Positions 1-10,785 of a stretch of 64,000 nt of DNA are shown piece by piece. This stretch comes from Erinaceus europaeus (taxonomy: Eukaryota > Chordata > Mammalia > Eulipotyphla > Erinaceidae), in assembly GCF_950295315.1 (NCBI RefSeq), contig NC_080172.1:82789118-82853117 (forward strand), written 5' to 3'. Numbering within the stretch: the first letter of the stretch is position 1; every line of letters begins with the position of its first letter. The notes beneath the pieces were generated by a model. That model saw nothing but the letters and a program-made list of their open reading frames with translations. It ran no database searches and was not told where the DNA came from. A program made the translations under genes and the position numbers.

Positions 1-72
1 ACCTGTAGGGAAGAAGTTTCATGAGCAATGAAATAAGTGCTGCAGGTGTCTCTGTCTCTCCCTATCTCACCT

Positions 73-104
<32 letters not shown>

Positions 105-155
105 AACCTTTACCTCTTAATTTCTCTCCATTCTATCAATTTAATAAAATTTAAA
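1..155 (+). repeat. SINE-B, 5' truncated by window edge
   Basis: The stretch matches the SINE-B 3' half: an A/G-rich CTTCATGAGCA segment, GCAGGTGTCTCTGTCTCTCC, then a CTT-repeat and an A-rich end near 150. The (CTT)n at 77-104 is an internal expansion. Confidence 0.6.
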
Positions 156-208
156 CCATTTAAAATATTTTAAACAATATCAAATATCACTTTTATTAAT
201 TTATTTTT

Positions 209-489
209 TTGCCTCTAGGATTATCATTGGGCCTAGGTGCCTGATTATAAATCCACTGCTCCTGGTGGCTATCTTTTTTCCATTGTTGTTGTTACTGTTG
301 TTGTGGCTTAAGACAGAGAAATTGAGAGAGGAGGGGATGATAGAGAAGGGGAGAGAAAGACAGAAACCTGCAGACCTGCTTCTACACTTGTGAAGCAACC
401 TCCCTGCGGGTAGGAAGCCCGGGGCTGGAACTGAGGTCCTTGCACTTAGCACTATGTGCACTTAACTCAGTATGCTACCGCCCAGCCCC
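209..489 (-). repeat. SINE-A long form
   Basis: Read on the plus strand it runs from the 3' extension (TCCACTGCTCCTGGTGGC) through GACAGAGAAATTGAGAG to the head CTACCGCCCAGCCCCC. It is the first of three minus-strand SINEs set end to end. Confidence 0.85.
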
Positions 490-491
490 CT

Positions 492-763
492 ATTTTTTAA
501 AAATATTTATTTTCCCCTTTGTTGCCCTTGTTATTTTATTGTTGTAGTTATTATATTGTTGCTGTTATTGATGTCGTCATTGTTGGATAGGACAGAGAGA
601 AATGGAGAGTAGGGGAAGATAGAGAAGAGGAGAGAAAGACACCTCAGACTTGCTTCACCGCTTGTGAAGCGACTCCCCTGTCGGTGGGGAGCCGGGGGCT
701 TAGGCCACCGTCCTTGCACTTAGTGCCACGTGGGCTTAACCCGCTATGCTACCACCCAACTCC
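492..763 (-). repeat. SINE-A
   Basis: It has an A-tail side TTTTAAAAATATTTATTTTC, the GTTGCCCTTGTTATTTTATT block, and a tRNA-like head ending CTACCACCCAACTCC. It abuts the preceding SINE-A with no spacer. Confidence 0.9.
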
Positions 764-775
764 GCCAGCCCCCTA

Positions 776-960
776 TTCTATTTTTCTTGTAGCTGATAGC
801 ACAGAAAGAAATTGTATGGGAAGGGCCGGGTGGAGAGACACCTGAAGCCCCGCTCCGCTGCTCAGTAAGTTTCTCCCCTGTAGGTGGCGTCTGGGGCTTG
901 AACCTGAGTCTTGCTCATAAGCACAGGTCCAGCCAGCCAGGTGAGCCACTACCTGGTCCC
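776..960 (-). repeat. SINE-B, diverged
   Basis: A GACACCTGAAGCCCCGCT segment and a GTGAGCCACTACCTGGTCCC head identify it. It is more diverged than its neighbours and therefore probably older. Confidence 0.6.
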
Positions 961-975
961 TGAAATACCACTTCT

Positions 976-1221
<246 letters not shown>

Positions 1222-1255
1222 TCACATGTAGCAGCCTAGGTGGCATTCATTTTGT

Positions 1256-1534
1256 AAAATATTTATTTTATTTATTCCCTTTTGTTGCCCTTGTTGTTTT
1301 ATTGTTGTAGTTATTATTGTTGCTGATGTCATTGCTGGAGAGGACAGAGAGAAATGGAGAGAGGGGAAGACAGAGAGGGGGAGAGAAAGATAGACACCTG
1401 TAGGCCTGCTTCACTGCCTGTGAAGCAACTCCCCTGCAGATGGGGAGCCGGGACTCGAACCGGGATCCGTACGTACACTGGTCCTTGCACTTGGTGCCAT
1501 GTGCACTTAACCCGATGCGCTAGGCCTGACTCCC
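1256..1534 (-). repeat. SINE-A
   Basis: It has an A-rich side at 1256-1275, the GTTGCCCTTGTTGTTTTATT block, and a head ending CGCTAGGCCTGACTCCC. The tRNA-like B box, read on the minus strand, is GGTTCGAGTCC. Confidence 0.92.
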
Positions 1535-1845
1535 TTGGCATTCATTTTTAATTTAAAAAATCAATTGTTTTTAAGGTAATCTTAGTTTATAGACTTTAAA
1601 TGTTTGAGAAGTACAATGACACTCTTCAGAATATAACTACATCACACCTACCATCAAAGTATCATTATCCTATTTTCAAAGTCCATTGTTGCCCCGATAC
1701 CCTTACAACCCTGTCCTTCCTTCCCACTTGGGTATCTTCAGCTCTGCAGTCCTAGTCCTAAAGCTCACCTTCATTTGACTCGTATATCTTTCCATCTTTG
1801 TTTCTCTATTCACCCCATGTAGGAAAGTTCATTCCATATTAGATA
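1535..1845. other. Intronic sequence without a recognised gene
   Basis: LRRC39 intron. The ATCACACCTACCATCAAAGT portion resembles text near 45490 and 13180, so an old shared repeat is possible, but I cannot place it. Confidence 0.4.
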
Positions 1846-1851
1846 TACCCC

Positions 1852-2120
1852 TTGATTATTGCTGGGCTCAGTGCTGGCTCTGAATCCACAGTTCCTGGCA
1901 GCAATTTTCCCTTTTTTCTCTATTTTATTTTTGTTTGACAGGACAAAGAGAAATTGAGAGGGAAGGGGATATAGAGAGGAAAAAAGAAAGATGGACATCT
2001 ACAGACCTGCTTCACCTCTCATGTAACATCATCCCTGCAGGTGGGGAGCAGGGCCTCAAGCCCAGGACCTTGTGCGTGGTGATATGTGTGCTTAACCAGG
2101 TGCACCACTGCCCAGCCCCC
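1852..2120 (-). repeat. SINE-A long form, diverged
   Basis: It keeps the 3' extension (GAATCCACAGTTCCTGGCAG), AAGAGAAATTGAGAGGGAAG and the head GCACCACTGCCCAGCCCCC. Confidence 0.8.
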
Positions 2121-2225
2121 GGCAATAATTTCTTTAATTGTAGTTTGTCTCGAGATTTTCATCAATTCTTCAAATATAAGTGATAAACTACTTGGATGGG
2201 ATATTCTTAGGTGGAGGTCTTTCTC

Positions 2226-2732
2226 TTTTCAAAAATTTTTTTATTATCTTCTTATTTATTTATTGGATAGAGACAGCCAGAAATTGAAAGGAATGGTGAA
2301 CTAGAAAGGAAGAGAGGGGAGCCAGGCAGTGGTGCAGTGGGTTAAGTGCACCTGGCACCAAGTGCAAGGACCAGTGTAAGGATCCCGGTTTGAGCCCCTG
2401 GCTCCTCACCTGCAGGGGGTTCGCTTCACAGGTGGTGAAGCAGGTCTGCAGGTGTCTATCTTTCTCTCCCCCTCTCTGTCTTCCCTCCCTCTCTCAATTT
2501 CTCTTTGTCCTATCAAACAACGATGACAGCAATAATAACAACAGTAAACAACAAGGGCAAAAAAAGGGGAAAGATAAAAAATTAAAAAAGAAAGGGAGAC
2601 AGAGAAACACCTGCAGTCCTGCTTCTCCATTCTCGAAGCTTTCCTTCTGCAGGTTGGGACCAGAGGCTTGAACCCGGCTCCTTGTGCATTGTAATATGTG
2701 CACTCAACCAGGTGTGCCACCACCCAGCCCAG
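2226..2732 (-). repeat. SINE-B split by a plus-strand SINE-A
   Basis: The SINE-B tail half is at 2226-2312 (TATTGGATAGAGACAGCCAG) and the head half at about 2588-2732 (GTGTGCCACCACCCAGCCC). A plus-strand SINE-A lies between. A similar GAAAGGAAGAGA / GAAAGGGAGACA pair at the junctions is the likely TSD. Confidence 0.82.
2313..2587 (+). repeat. SINE-A nested in SINE-B
   Basis: The head GAGCCAGGCAGTGGTGCAGT and B-box-like GGTTTGAGCCC are followed by a CAACAGTAAACAACAAGGGC tail and an A-rich end. It inserted after the surrounding SINE-B. Confidence 0.88.
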
Positions 2733-2759
2733 GGTGGAGGTCTTTTCCATTCAAAACTT

Positions 2760-2940
2760 TGACTAGTGTTGGTGCACCTGGTAGAGGGCACATGTGACTA
2801 TGAAAAAGGATCCTGGTTCAAATCCCCACTCACCACCTGCATCAAGGAAACTTCAAGAGCTATAAAGCAGTGCAGTTATTTTCCTTTCTCTCTCCCTCTA
2901 TGCCCTCTCCATCTTAATTTCTCTTGAACAAATCGGGCTA
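2760..2940 (+). repeat. SINE-B, diverged
   Basis: GGTGCACCTGGTAGAGGGCA and GGATCCTGGTTCAAATCCCC identify the head. The tail is eroded. Confidence 0.6.
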
Positions 2941-3253
2941 ATAGAGTAATAACTTCGCAAAACCCACCCCCTCCACCTCTAAAATCCTGTAGAGTCATCC
3001 CCACATGTCATCACACCAGCTCTTACCCAAGTGCCTGATTTATTCAAGCAGCTTGACTTCAAAAGGCAATGAGCACTACTTCTGTTTTAAGATTTTTGAG
3101 CTAAATCTTTAGCTATGCTTAGCTGAGGGCGAAAGCATTAAAGTACCTTCTTACTCTTTCCTACCCTTCGCATTTTCACAGACCCATGTTGAAATCTGTA
3201 ACTTCTTTTGTCAACTCCATGTTACTCAACATGTGAATCAAAGATAATTCATC

Positions 3254-3750
3254 GTGGGTCAACCATTGGTGCACCTGGTTGAGCGCATGTTACAATCTGT
3301 AAGGAATGAGCTTCAAACTCCCTTTGCTACCTACAGGTGGGAAGCTTCATAAACAGTGAAGCAGAGCTACATGTATCTCCTTTTTTTTTTTAATTTTATT
3401 TATTTTCCCTTTTGTTGCCCTTGGTTTTTTGTTTGTTTGTTTGTTTTGTTGTTGTTGTAGTTATTATTGTTGCTGTCGTTCGATGGGACAGAGAGAAATG
3501 AAGAGAGGAGGGGAAGACAGAGACGGGGAGAGAAAGACACCTACAGACTTGCTTCACCACCTGTGAAGGGACTCCCCTACAGGTGGGGAGCCAGGGGCTC
3601 TAACCAGCATCCTTCCTCTGGACCTTGTGCTTTGTGCCACGTGAGCTTAACCCGCTGCGCTACTGCACAACTCCCGTCTCACTTCTTCTCTACCTCTCTA
3701 TCTCCCCCTACCTTCTCAATTTTCTCTGTCTCTATACAATAAATAAAATA
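3254..3750 (+). repeat. SINE-B split by a minus-strand SINE-A
   Basis: The head half is at 3254-3384 (TTGGTGCACCTGGTTGAGCG) and the tail half at 3675-3750 (TCTCAATTTTCTCTGTCTCT). A minus-strand SINE-A sits between them. Confidence 0.8.
3385..3675 (-). repeat. SINE-A nested in SINE-B
   Basis: It has a T-run at 3380-3391, the TTTTCCCTTTTGTTGCCC block with an expanded (GTTT)n, and a head ending CTACTGCACAACTCCC. Confidence 0.9.
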
Positions 3751-3803
3751 TATAGTTCACTATCTCCTGGTGAGCTCAAACCTCATCCTAGAAGTACTAA
3801 ACG

Positions 3804-4093
3804 GGGGTGGGGGAGGTGGTGGCGCACCAGGTTAAGCACACATAGTATGAAGTGCAAGGACCCACTCAAGGGTCCCGGTTCCAGATCCTGCCTCCCCACC
3901 TGCAAGGGTGTTGCCTCACAATCGGTAAAGCAGGTCTGTAGGTATCTGTCTCTCTATCTTCCCCTCCTCCCTCAATTTCTTTATATCCTACCATATATAT
4001 ATTAACCACAGCAGCAGTGGATTCATAGTGCAGGCACCAAGCCCCAGAGATAACCCTGGAGGTAAATAAATAAATAAATAATTTTTTTTAAAG
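3804..4093 (+). repeat. SINE-A/B-type long form
   Basis: A SINE-B-like head (GGTGGTGGCGCACCAGGTTA) is joined to the long-form 3' block (AGCAGTGGATTCATAGTGCA) and a (TAAA)n tail. The combination suggests a head/tail recombinant. Confidence 0.75.
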
Positions 4094-4305
4094 GTAGTCC
4101 TAAACAGGGTCTATATTTAACAACCTGGTTCAGTCATTCCTATACACATTTGACAAGCACCGTTTTGCTTCAGAATAGAGCTAGAACAAAGGATTTTTTT
4201 CTTTATGTTACTTCCGGTCAGCTTTAAAATACCATCATTTTTCCAGATAGCCTTTATTACTGCCAATTGGCTTCTCTGCTTTACTCTAAAAGACCTATTA
4301 AGACC

Positions 4306-4420
4306 TTAGATGTGGTTTAGCATTGGATAAAGCATTGGACTCTCAGGCATCATGTCCTGACTGTAACCCCTGGCATCTATGTACAAGAATGATGTTCTCA
4401 TTCTCAGTCCCTCTCACCAA
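4306..4420 (+). repeat. SINE-C, diverged
   Basis: GATAAAGCATTGGACTCTCA is the SINE-C signature. The A-tail is lost. Confidence 0.6.
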
Positions 4421-4502
4421 CCAACCAGTCAGTGGTAAATGGCCTGTCAAATCATTATTTTGCATCAGTTATGGTGGCTTATTTGTTAAATTATTTCTTT
4501 AG

Positions 4503-4818
4503 GGGGTCGGGCGGTGGCGCAGTGGGTTAAGCGCATGTGGCACAGAGCGCAGGGACCGATCCCGGTTCGAACCCGGCTCCCCACTTGCAGGGGAGTCACT
4601 TCACAGGCGGTAAATAGGTGTGCAGGTGTCTATCTTTCTCTCCCGTCTTCCCCTCCTCTCTCCGTTTCTCTCTGTCCTATCCGACAATAAACAACATCAA
4701 CAATGGTAATAATAATAGCTACAACAAGGGCAACAAAAGGGGGGAAAATGGCCTCCAGGAGCGGTGGATTCATGGTGCAGGCACCGAGCCCAGCAATAAC
4801 CCTGGAGGAAAAAAAAAT
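4503..4818 (+). repeat. SINE-A long form, young
   Basis: It is complete: head GGGGTCGGGCGGTGGCGCAG, B box GGTTCGAACCC, the 3' extension and an A-run. The TSD AAATTATTTCTTTA borders both ends. Confidence 0.95.
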
Positions 4819-5053
4819 TATTTCTTTAACAATTCTACAGTTTTAGATTCTACACATTCACCTGTCTAGTTTACTTTTGAAATGGCTCGAACTTACTTTC
4901 TCCCATAAATCAAGTTTTAATAATACTGTGGAATGATTTTACGATGGAATTGTTTTAAGATTAAAGGAAGGGTGCCTTCATAAAAGACTTCAGAGCTAGA
5001 GACAAATTTTGGCCTAAGTGTGCTCAAAGAGTAATTTATTGCTGGCATTTCTT

Positions 5054-5380
5054 TTTTTTTTAAATAATTTATTTCTTTATTGGGGAATTAATGTTTTACA
5101 TTCAACAGTAAATACAATAGCTTGTACATGCATAACATTCCCCAGATTCCCATTTAACAATACAACCCCCACTATGTCATTCATCATCTTTCATGGACCT
5201 GTATTCTCCCCACCTACCCACCCACCCACCCCAGAGTCTTTTACTTTGGTACAATACACCAATTCCATTTCAGGTTCGACTTGTGTTTTCTTTTCTAATC
5301 TTGTTTTTCAACTTCGGCCTGAGAGTGAGATCATCCCATATTCATCCTTCAGTTTCTGACTTATTTCACTCAACATGATT
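5054..5380 (-). mobile_element. LINE-1 3' fragment, 5' truncated
   Basis: The plus strand shows the T-run, TTTATTGGGGAATTAATG and TACATTCAACAGTAAATACA, which is the 3' UTR seen in the long L1 ending near 52185. A perfect 19-bp TSD, TTTATTGCTGGCATTTCTT, flanks it at 5035-5053 and 5381-5399. Confidence 0.95.
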
Positions 5381-5460
5381 TTTATTGCTGGCATTTCTTA
5401 AATAACTTCTTATTCTTTTTTTCAAGACTGTCATAGAACTCCACAAATTCTACATCTAAT

Positions 5461-5524
5461 CTTACTACTACTACTACCAATAATAATAATAGTAATAATA
5501 ATAATAATGATAATAATAATAATA
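5461..5524. repeat. (ACT)n/(AAT)n microsatellite
   Basis: An impure trinucleotide run changes from ACT to AAT units. Confidence 0.9.
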
Positions 5525-5534
5525 GTGTGTATTG

Positions 5535-5660
5535 GGGACCAGGGAAATAACATAATTGTTATACAAGAAGACTTTCATGCTAAGGTTCTGAGGCCCCAGA
5601 TTCAATTCCCCATACCACTATAAACCAGACCTAAGCAGTACATTGATTAAAAAAAAAAAT
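5535..5660 (+). repeat. SINE-D
   Basis: ACATAATTGTTATACAAGAA, then CACTATAAACCAGACCTAAG and an A-run at 5649-5658 define a complete but old copy. Confidence 0.75.
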
Positions 5661-6514
5661 GAGTGTGAAACAAATTTTAAAGGACATTTAGCTTACAAAT
5701 CTTCTCTCTGAATCACAGTATAGTTATGACATTAAAAAAAACTTAGGAATCCTGCAGCTGAGCCACAGGTCATGAAAAGCTCTGACAAATGAGATGTTAG
5801 CTGGAACAACTGTGTGTCCAGTTTCCTGCTAGTTGGAATGAAATATGATGGCTGCAATTGGTAGGCCTATCTATTTGGAGCTATGAGGTGACTTTAGGAA
5901 TGGAAGTCATGCACAATTTGAGCAAAAGACAGAAACTTGAATGACTCAATAGAGTGCTATTTCAGTCCTGAATTACTAACCCAGGCAAGTCAAAGTATCT
6001 TATTTAAGTTGCAATTATTTTGGTTTCCCTTTTCTCATAATGCAATTTGATCCTTATCAGGCCACTTTGCCCGACAAGTGAATACTTACCACACTGAATA
6101 ATAACAAATCTGTGCAAATAAAGCATCTAGCAGAGCACCCAATAAACAGCAAATCCCCACAAATGGTCTCAACCCCCCATCACTGTCAATAGCACCATCA
6201 TCTTTATAGACTTGGTTGGAAATGAATGACCCCATTCCCATCCAGATCTTTTAGTTTGACACACTTAACATGCACAGAGAGTTGCTTACAGTAATCTTTG
6301 CCCCTCCTCTGGGACAAAGTCAGTTATTTTCAAGTTTTCACATTTCCCCATGTATACCAGCTAAATAATTTAATCTGTTTAAATTGTTCATAAAACAACC
6401 TTATTTCCCTTGAAGATAACTAAATTAGGGGTGGATGACTGACCAGGCTCTGTCCATTGAAATGAAGGAAAGTTTGCTGAAATGTGGAATGAAGCTTCAC
6501 AAAGATTTCATCAC
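5661..6514. other. Unique LRRC39 intronic sequence
   Basis: No repeat or coding signal is recognised in this 850-bp stretch. It may contain very old repeats. Confidence 0.5.
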
Positions 6515-6600
6515 GCTTTTTTTTTTTAAGGTTATTTATTTATTTATGAGAGAGAATCACTCTGGTACATGCTGAGAATCGAAATCAGGACCTCATGTCA
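6515..6600 (-). repeat. SINE-C fragment
   Basis: A T-run, TTATTTATTTATGAGAGAGA and CACTCTGGTACATGCTGAGA give the tail half. The head is missing. Confidence 0.65.
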
Positions 6601-6616
6601 TCTACTGCATTACATC

Positions 6617-6832
6617 CTAGGTTCCCAGTTTTTCTCACACAGAGACCTGGGTTTGAAACCCTGGTAAAGCAGGCCTCTCTCCCTTTCCATCTCTCCTCCC
6701 CTCTCAGGTTCTCTGTCATGTCAAATAAAATAGAAAGAAAAAAAGATGGGGAAAATGGTCACTGGAAGTGTTGGATTTGTAGTGCCGTCACTGAGCCCCA
6801 AGATAACCCTGGTGGCAATAAAATATATAAAG
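6617..6832 (+). repeat. SINE-A long form, 5' truncated
   Basis: It begins inside the B-box region (GACCTGGGTTTGAAACCC) and retains the long-form block ending AACCCTGGTGGCAATAAAAT. Confidence 0.75.
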
Positions 6833-7082
6833 AAATAATAAATACTTGGTTGTCAAAAAAGTCATCAAGTATTTTTTAGTTTTCTATGCAAATATATGTC
6901 ATGACTTCTGACAACCCAGTGAAAAGTAGTGGCTTCCACTCCCCTGATAACATGATGGAGACTGCTGGAGACTGGTTGTGATGCCCAGAAGTGTATCTGT
7001 CATCCTATGGCACTGATAACCTGATAGCCCAAGTGACACACTGAGATTCATAGGGAAAGGTGATTAAAAAAAAAAAAAATCT

Positions 7083-7205
7083 GTCCTAAGCTTCATGAGC
7101 CAGAGAGCACTGCTGCAGATGTCTCTCCCTCTCCCTCTCTCCTTCTATTTTTCCCTCTTTATTTCTTTCTGTCTCTATCAGAAATGAAAGAAAAAGGAAA
7201 AAAAG
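7083..7205 (+). repeat. SINE 3' half fragment
   Basis: CTTCATGAGCCAGAGAGCAC followed by CT-rich text and an A-rich end matches a SINE-A/B body without the head. Confidence 0.6.
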
Positions 7206-7385
7206 TAATTTGGTGGTTTCCCCCTTAAACCCCTTCTCTCTCATCCCAATCTGAAGTATAAAGAATGAAAACATACAACCCAAGAGAGGCTCTGGTGGAG
7301 GGAAAAAAAGTGCTCTCATTGAAAATACAGTAAGACATTGAATAAACACCCTCTCCAAAATGACGATATTAATTTCTTTACTTCA

Positions 7386-7538
<153 letters not shown>

Positions 7539-7739
7539 TCACAAAGTCACCAACTTGATTAAGTTCTGACTAACTTATTCACGACTCCATCTCAAAGATG
7601 ACCTAATTAAGTAAAAGAGCAAGGGTTTCAGCATTTTCACTTAGTACCACAGTGATTAACATAGTTTGTATTTAGGCATCCCATATTCCCCAAAACATTT
7701 TATTCACTTTCCATTTTATGTCTAACTTAAAAAATTATT

Positions 7740-8012
7740 GGGGGAGTTGGGCTGTAGAGCAGAGGGTTAAGCGCAGATGGCGCAAAGCACAAGGACCAGC
7801 ATAAGGATCCCGGTTCGAGCCCCGGCTCCCCACCTGCAGGGGAGTCGCTTCACAGGCGGTGAAGCAGGTCTGCAGGTGTCTATCTTTCTCTCCTCCTCTC
7901 TGTCTTCCCCTCCTGTCTCCATTTCTCTCTGTCCTATCCAACAACAACAATAATAACTACAACAATAAAACAACAAGGGCCACAAAGGGAATAAATAAAG
8001 ATAATTAAAAAA
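7740..8012 (+). repeat. SINE-A
   Basis: Complete copy with head GGGGGAGTTGGGCTGTAGAG, B box GGTTCGAGCCC and tail ending AATAAATAAAGATAATTAAA. Confidence 0.95.
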
Positions 8013-8044
8013 AATTAAAATTCTTGTAAAATATGATGGGGTGC

Positions 8045-8336
8045 TATTATTATTATTATTATTATTATTATTATGCTCCAGGGTTATTGCTGGGGCTTGG
8101 TGCCTGCACCTCGAATCCACTGCTCCTGGGGCACTTTTTTTCCCTTTTGTTGCCCTTGTTGTTGTTTATCATTGTTGTGGTTATTATTATTATTGTTATT
8201 GCTGTTGTTGTTGGATAGGACAGAGAGAAATGGAGAGAGGCAGGGAATACAGAGAGGGGGTGAGAAAGATAGACACCTGCAGGCCTGCTTCACCACCTGT
8301 GAAGTGACCCCCCTGTAGGTGGGGAGCTGGGGGCTC
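8045..8336 (-). repeat. SINE-A long form with (ATT)n tail, head missing
   Basis: The A-tail has become a pure (ATT)n run at 8045-8075. It then reads GCTCCAGGGTTATTGCTGGG through the body and stops in GGTGGGGAGCTGGGGGCTCA, before the tRNA-like head. Confidence 0.9.
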
Positions 8337-8534
8337 AGCTTTTATTATTTTTAATATGTATGTAAGAAAGAAGAACTTTAAAGAAGCATACTTTATTCAA
8401 GGTCTCAGATCTAATATGTGACAGTGAGAATTAATGTCAACCCAACTTCCTTTGTTATTATGTAACTCACTATTATTTTTTTTTAAATGCAACCAGTCCA
8501 CATATTCAACTGTGGTAAAATGATTAAACAGGAG

Positions 8535-8820
8535 TAATAATATATATAACAATAGATATAAGTGGATTAAACAGGAGTAATAATATATATGTTATTATAT
8601 ATTATTATATATAATATATATATTAAAATGATTAAACAGTATATAAACTATATATATACTATTATATAGTATATATATAACATATAATATTATATTATAT
8701 ATTTTTATATAATTATAATATATATAAACTTATATATATTTATATAATTATAATATATATATAAACTTATATATTTATATAATTATAATATATAAACTAT
8801 ATATTATAGTATATATAAGG
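8535..8820. repeat. Long (TA)n-rich microsatellite tract
   Basis: Nearly 290 bp of A/T-only sequence in which ATTATATA- and TATATAAACT-type units recur. An internal AGTGGATTAAACAGGAGTAA-type unit is duplicated at its left edge (8522-8590). Confidence 0.93.
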
Positions 8821-8867
8821 GGACATAAAAGATATAAAAGCGTAACAATTGCTTTAAGAAATAGAAA

Positions 8868-9212
8868 CACAATGGCACAGAATATAAAGCAGTGGACTCT
8901 CAAAGATGAGGTCTCAAGTTCAATCCCCAGCATTTCTTTTTTAAAATTTTTATTTATTATCTCTATTTATTGGATAGAGACAGCCAGAAATCAAGAGAGA
9001 AGGGAGTGATAGGGAGAGAGACAGAGAGACACCTGCAGCCCTGCTTCACCACTCGTAAATCTTTCCCTCTGCAGGTGGGGACCAGCGGCTCAAACCTAGG
9101 TCCTTGCGCATTGTAATACATGCGCTCAACCAGGTGTGTCACCACCCGGCCCCTTCAATCCCCAGCATTTCATGTGCTTTGCTTTGCTCTGCTCTTTTTC
9201 TTTTTCCACCAT
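8868..9212 (+). repeat. SINE-C/D-type copy split by SINE-B
   Basis: GGCACAGAATATAAAGCAGT and GGACTCTCAAAGATGAGGTC give the head. A minus-strand SINE-B interrupts it at 8937-9153, and the TSD copy plus CATGTGCTTTGCTTTGC resumes to the right. Confidence 0.7.
8937..9153 (-). repeat. SINE-B with perfect TSD
   Basis: Complete copy (TATTGGATAGAGACAGCCAG to CACCACCCGGCCCC). The 18-bp TSD TTCAATCCCCAGCATTTC is at 8919-8936 and 9154-9171. Confidence 0.95.
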
Positions 9213-9417
9213 TAAAAAATTTTATTTATTTATTTATTATTGGATAGAGACAGAAATTGAGAGGGGAGGAAGAGACAGAGGAGAGAGACAGAGAGACACC
9301 TGCAGAACTGCTTTACCATTTGTGAAGCTACCCTCTGCAGGTGGGGACCAGGGGCTTGAACCCGGGTTCTTATGCACTGTGATGTGTACACTTAACTATA
9401 TGCACCACCACCTGGCC
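9213..9417 (-). repeat. SINE-B
   Basis: Complete copy, GATAGAGACAGAAATTGAGA to CACCACCACCTGGCCCC. Its flanks share TTTTCCACCATT / TTTCTCCACCATT, the likely TSD. Confidence 0.9.
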
Positions 9418-9467
9418 CCCTTTCTCCACCATTTTATCTATTTTATTTGCTATTATAGAAAGAAATA

Positions 9468-9611
9468 GTGGACTGGGGAGATAATATAATGGTTATGCAA
9501 GAGATTTTCATGACTGAGGCTGTGAGGGCCTGGGTTTAATCCCTAGTTCCACCATAAGCCAGAATTGAGCAATGTTCTGATATCTATCTCTAAATAAATA
9601 AATAAATTTAA
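9468..9611 (+). repeat. SINE-D
   Basis: GGACTGGGGAGATAATATAA, GGTTATGCAAGAGATTTTCA and a (TAAA)n tail define it. Confidence 0.85.
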
Positions 9612-9838
9612 AAAATTTATTTATAAAATGAAAATATTGACAAGACTATAGGTTAAGGGGGGTACAGTTCCACACAATGCCCACCCCTATAACTCCATAT
9701 CCAATCCCCTCCCTTAATAGCTTCCCTATTTTTTATCCCACTAGGAGTATGGACCCAGGATCATTGTGGGGTGCAGAAGGTGAAAGGTCTGGCTTCTGTA
9801 ATTGCTTCTCCACTAAACAAGGGTATTGGCAGGTCGAT
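9612..9838 (-). repeat. Rep-E A-tailed repeat
   Basis: Tail side at 9612-9630. Diagnostic plus-strand text is GACAAGACTATAGGTTAAGG, CCAATCCCCTCCCTTAATAG and GGGTGCAGAAGGTGAAAGGT. It ends at GGTATTGGCAGGTCGATT. Confidence 0.85.
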
Positions 9839-10066
9839 TAAAAAAGAAATAGTATATAACTGCCTTTGAAAAATAAATATGGGCATAATCATTGAAATAG
9901 AACAGTTACTTTCAGACTGACAGAAACTAGATAATGTTATTTTTTGTTACTAGTCCCCTCTAAGGTATTTCTTTAAACTATGTGTATGTGTGAGAGACAG
10001 GTGATAGATACAAACAGAGGATAAGCTGTTTTACATCAGAAAATAGTTTAAAATTTCAAGATATCA

Positions 10067-10215
10067 TGGTCCGGGAGGTGGCACAGTAATAAAGCTTTGG
10101 ACTCTCAAGCATGAGGTCCACAGTTCGATCCCCGGCAGCACATGTGCCAGAGTGATGTCTGATTCTTTCTCTCCTCCTATCTTTCTCATAAGTAAATAAA
10201 ATATTTTAAAAAAAA
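10067..10215 (+). repeat. SINE-C, complete, with TSD
   Basis: Head GGTCCGGGAGGTGGCACAGT, B-box-like GTTCGATCCCC and a TAAATAAAATATTTT tail. The TSD ATTTCAAGATATC is at about 10054-10066 and 10217-10229. Confidence 0.95.
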
Positions 10216-10449
10216 TTTCAAGATATCTGGTTGCCAGTATGCAGCAAGTTGTTAAGAGGTGTTCCCAACACTTAAGCAATGTATGAAAAATTTACACAAG
10301 AACAGATTGCTAGATCTTTTTGCCCAAGAAATATTGAGACTGACCATTTCAACTACCTGAATATATCACTGTCAACCTACAATTTATTGTCTCATATTTT
10401 CACAAGCTTGAGGTACTTACCAAGTTATAAAATAGTTTTTTTTAAAGCA

Positions 10450-10540
10450 ACTTAAAAAAATTTTATTTATTTATTTTCCCTTTTGTTGCTCTTGTTGTCT
10501 TTTTACTGTTGTTGTAGTTATTACTCCTGACTCCCGACAC
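10450..10540 (-). repeat. SINE-A, internally deleted
   Basis: The tail block (TTTTCCCTTTTGTTGCTC) passes directly into the head terminus (CTCCTGACTCCCG). The central body and most of the tRNA head are lost. Confidence 0.75.
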
Positions 10541-10563
10541 TGGGGATTTAATAAACTATTTTA

Positions 10564-10785
10564 TGGGAGTCGGGCGGTAGCGCAGTGGTTTAAGTGCAAG
10601 GGCCGGCTTAAGGATCCTGGTTCCAGCCCCCAGCTGCCCACCTGCAGGGGAGTCGCTTCACAGGCGATGAAGCAGGTCTGCAGGTGTCTGTCTTTTTCTC
10701 TTCCTCTCTGTCTTCCCCTCCTCTGTCCATTTCTCTCTGTCCTATCCAACGATGACATCAATAACAGCAATAACAACAAAATCCC
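10564..10785 (+). repeat. SINE-A
   Basis: Head GGGAGTCGGGCGGTAGCGCA, then a short deletion (TTTAAGTGCAAGGGCCGGC), and a tail ending CAATAACAGCAATAACAACA without an A-run. Confidence 0.92.

Noticed and set aside
7735..7950. Many ORFs of 60-180 residues sharing RTERNGERRGRQ or QTCFTACEATPLQVG text
   Set aside because: They are translations of SINE-A copies, repeated wherever the SINE occurs, and not proteins.
10067..10215. tRNA-like A and B boxes in this and other SINEs as possible tRNA genes
   Set aside because: The heads do not fold into complete cloverleafs by eye, run into SINE bodies and occur in many copies. They are SINE promoters, not tRNA genes.
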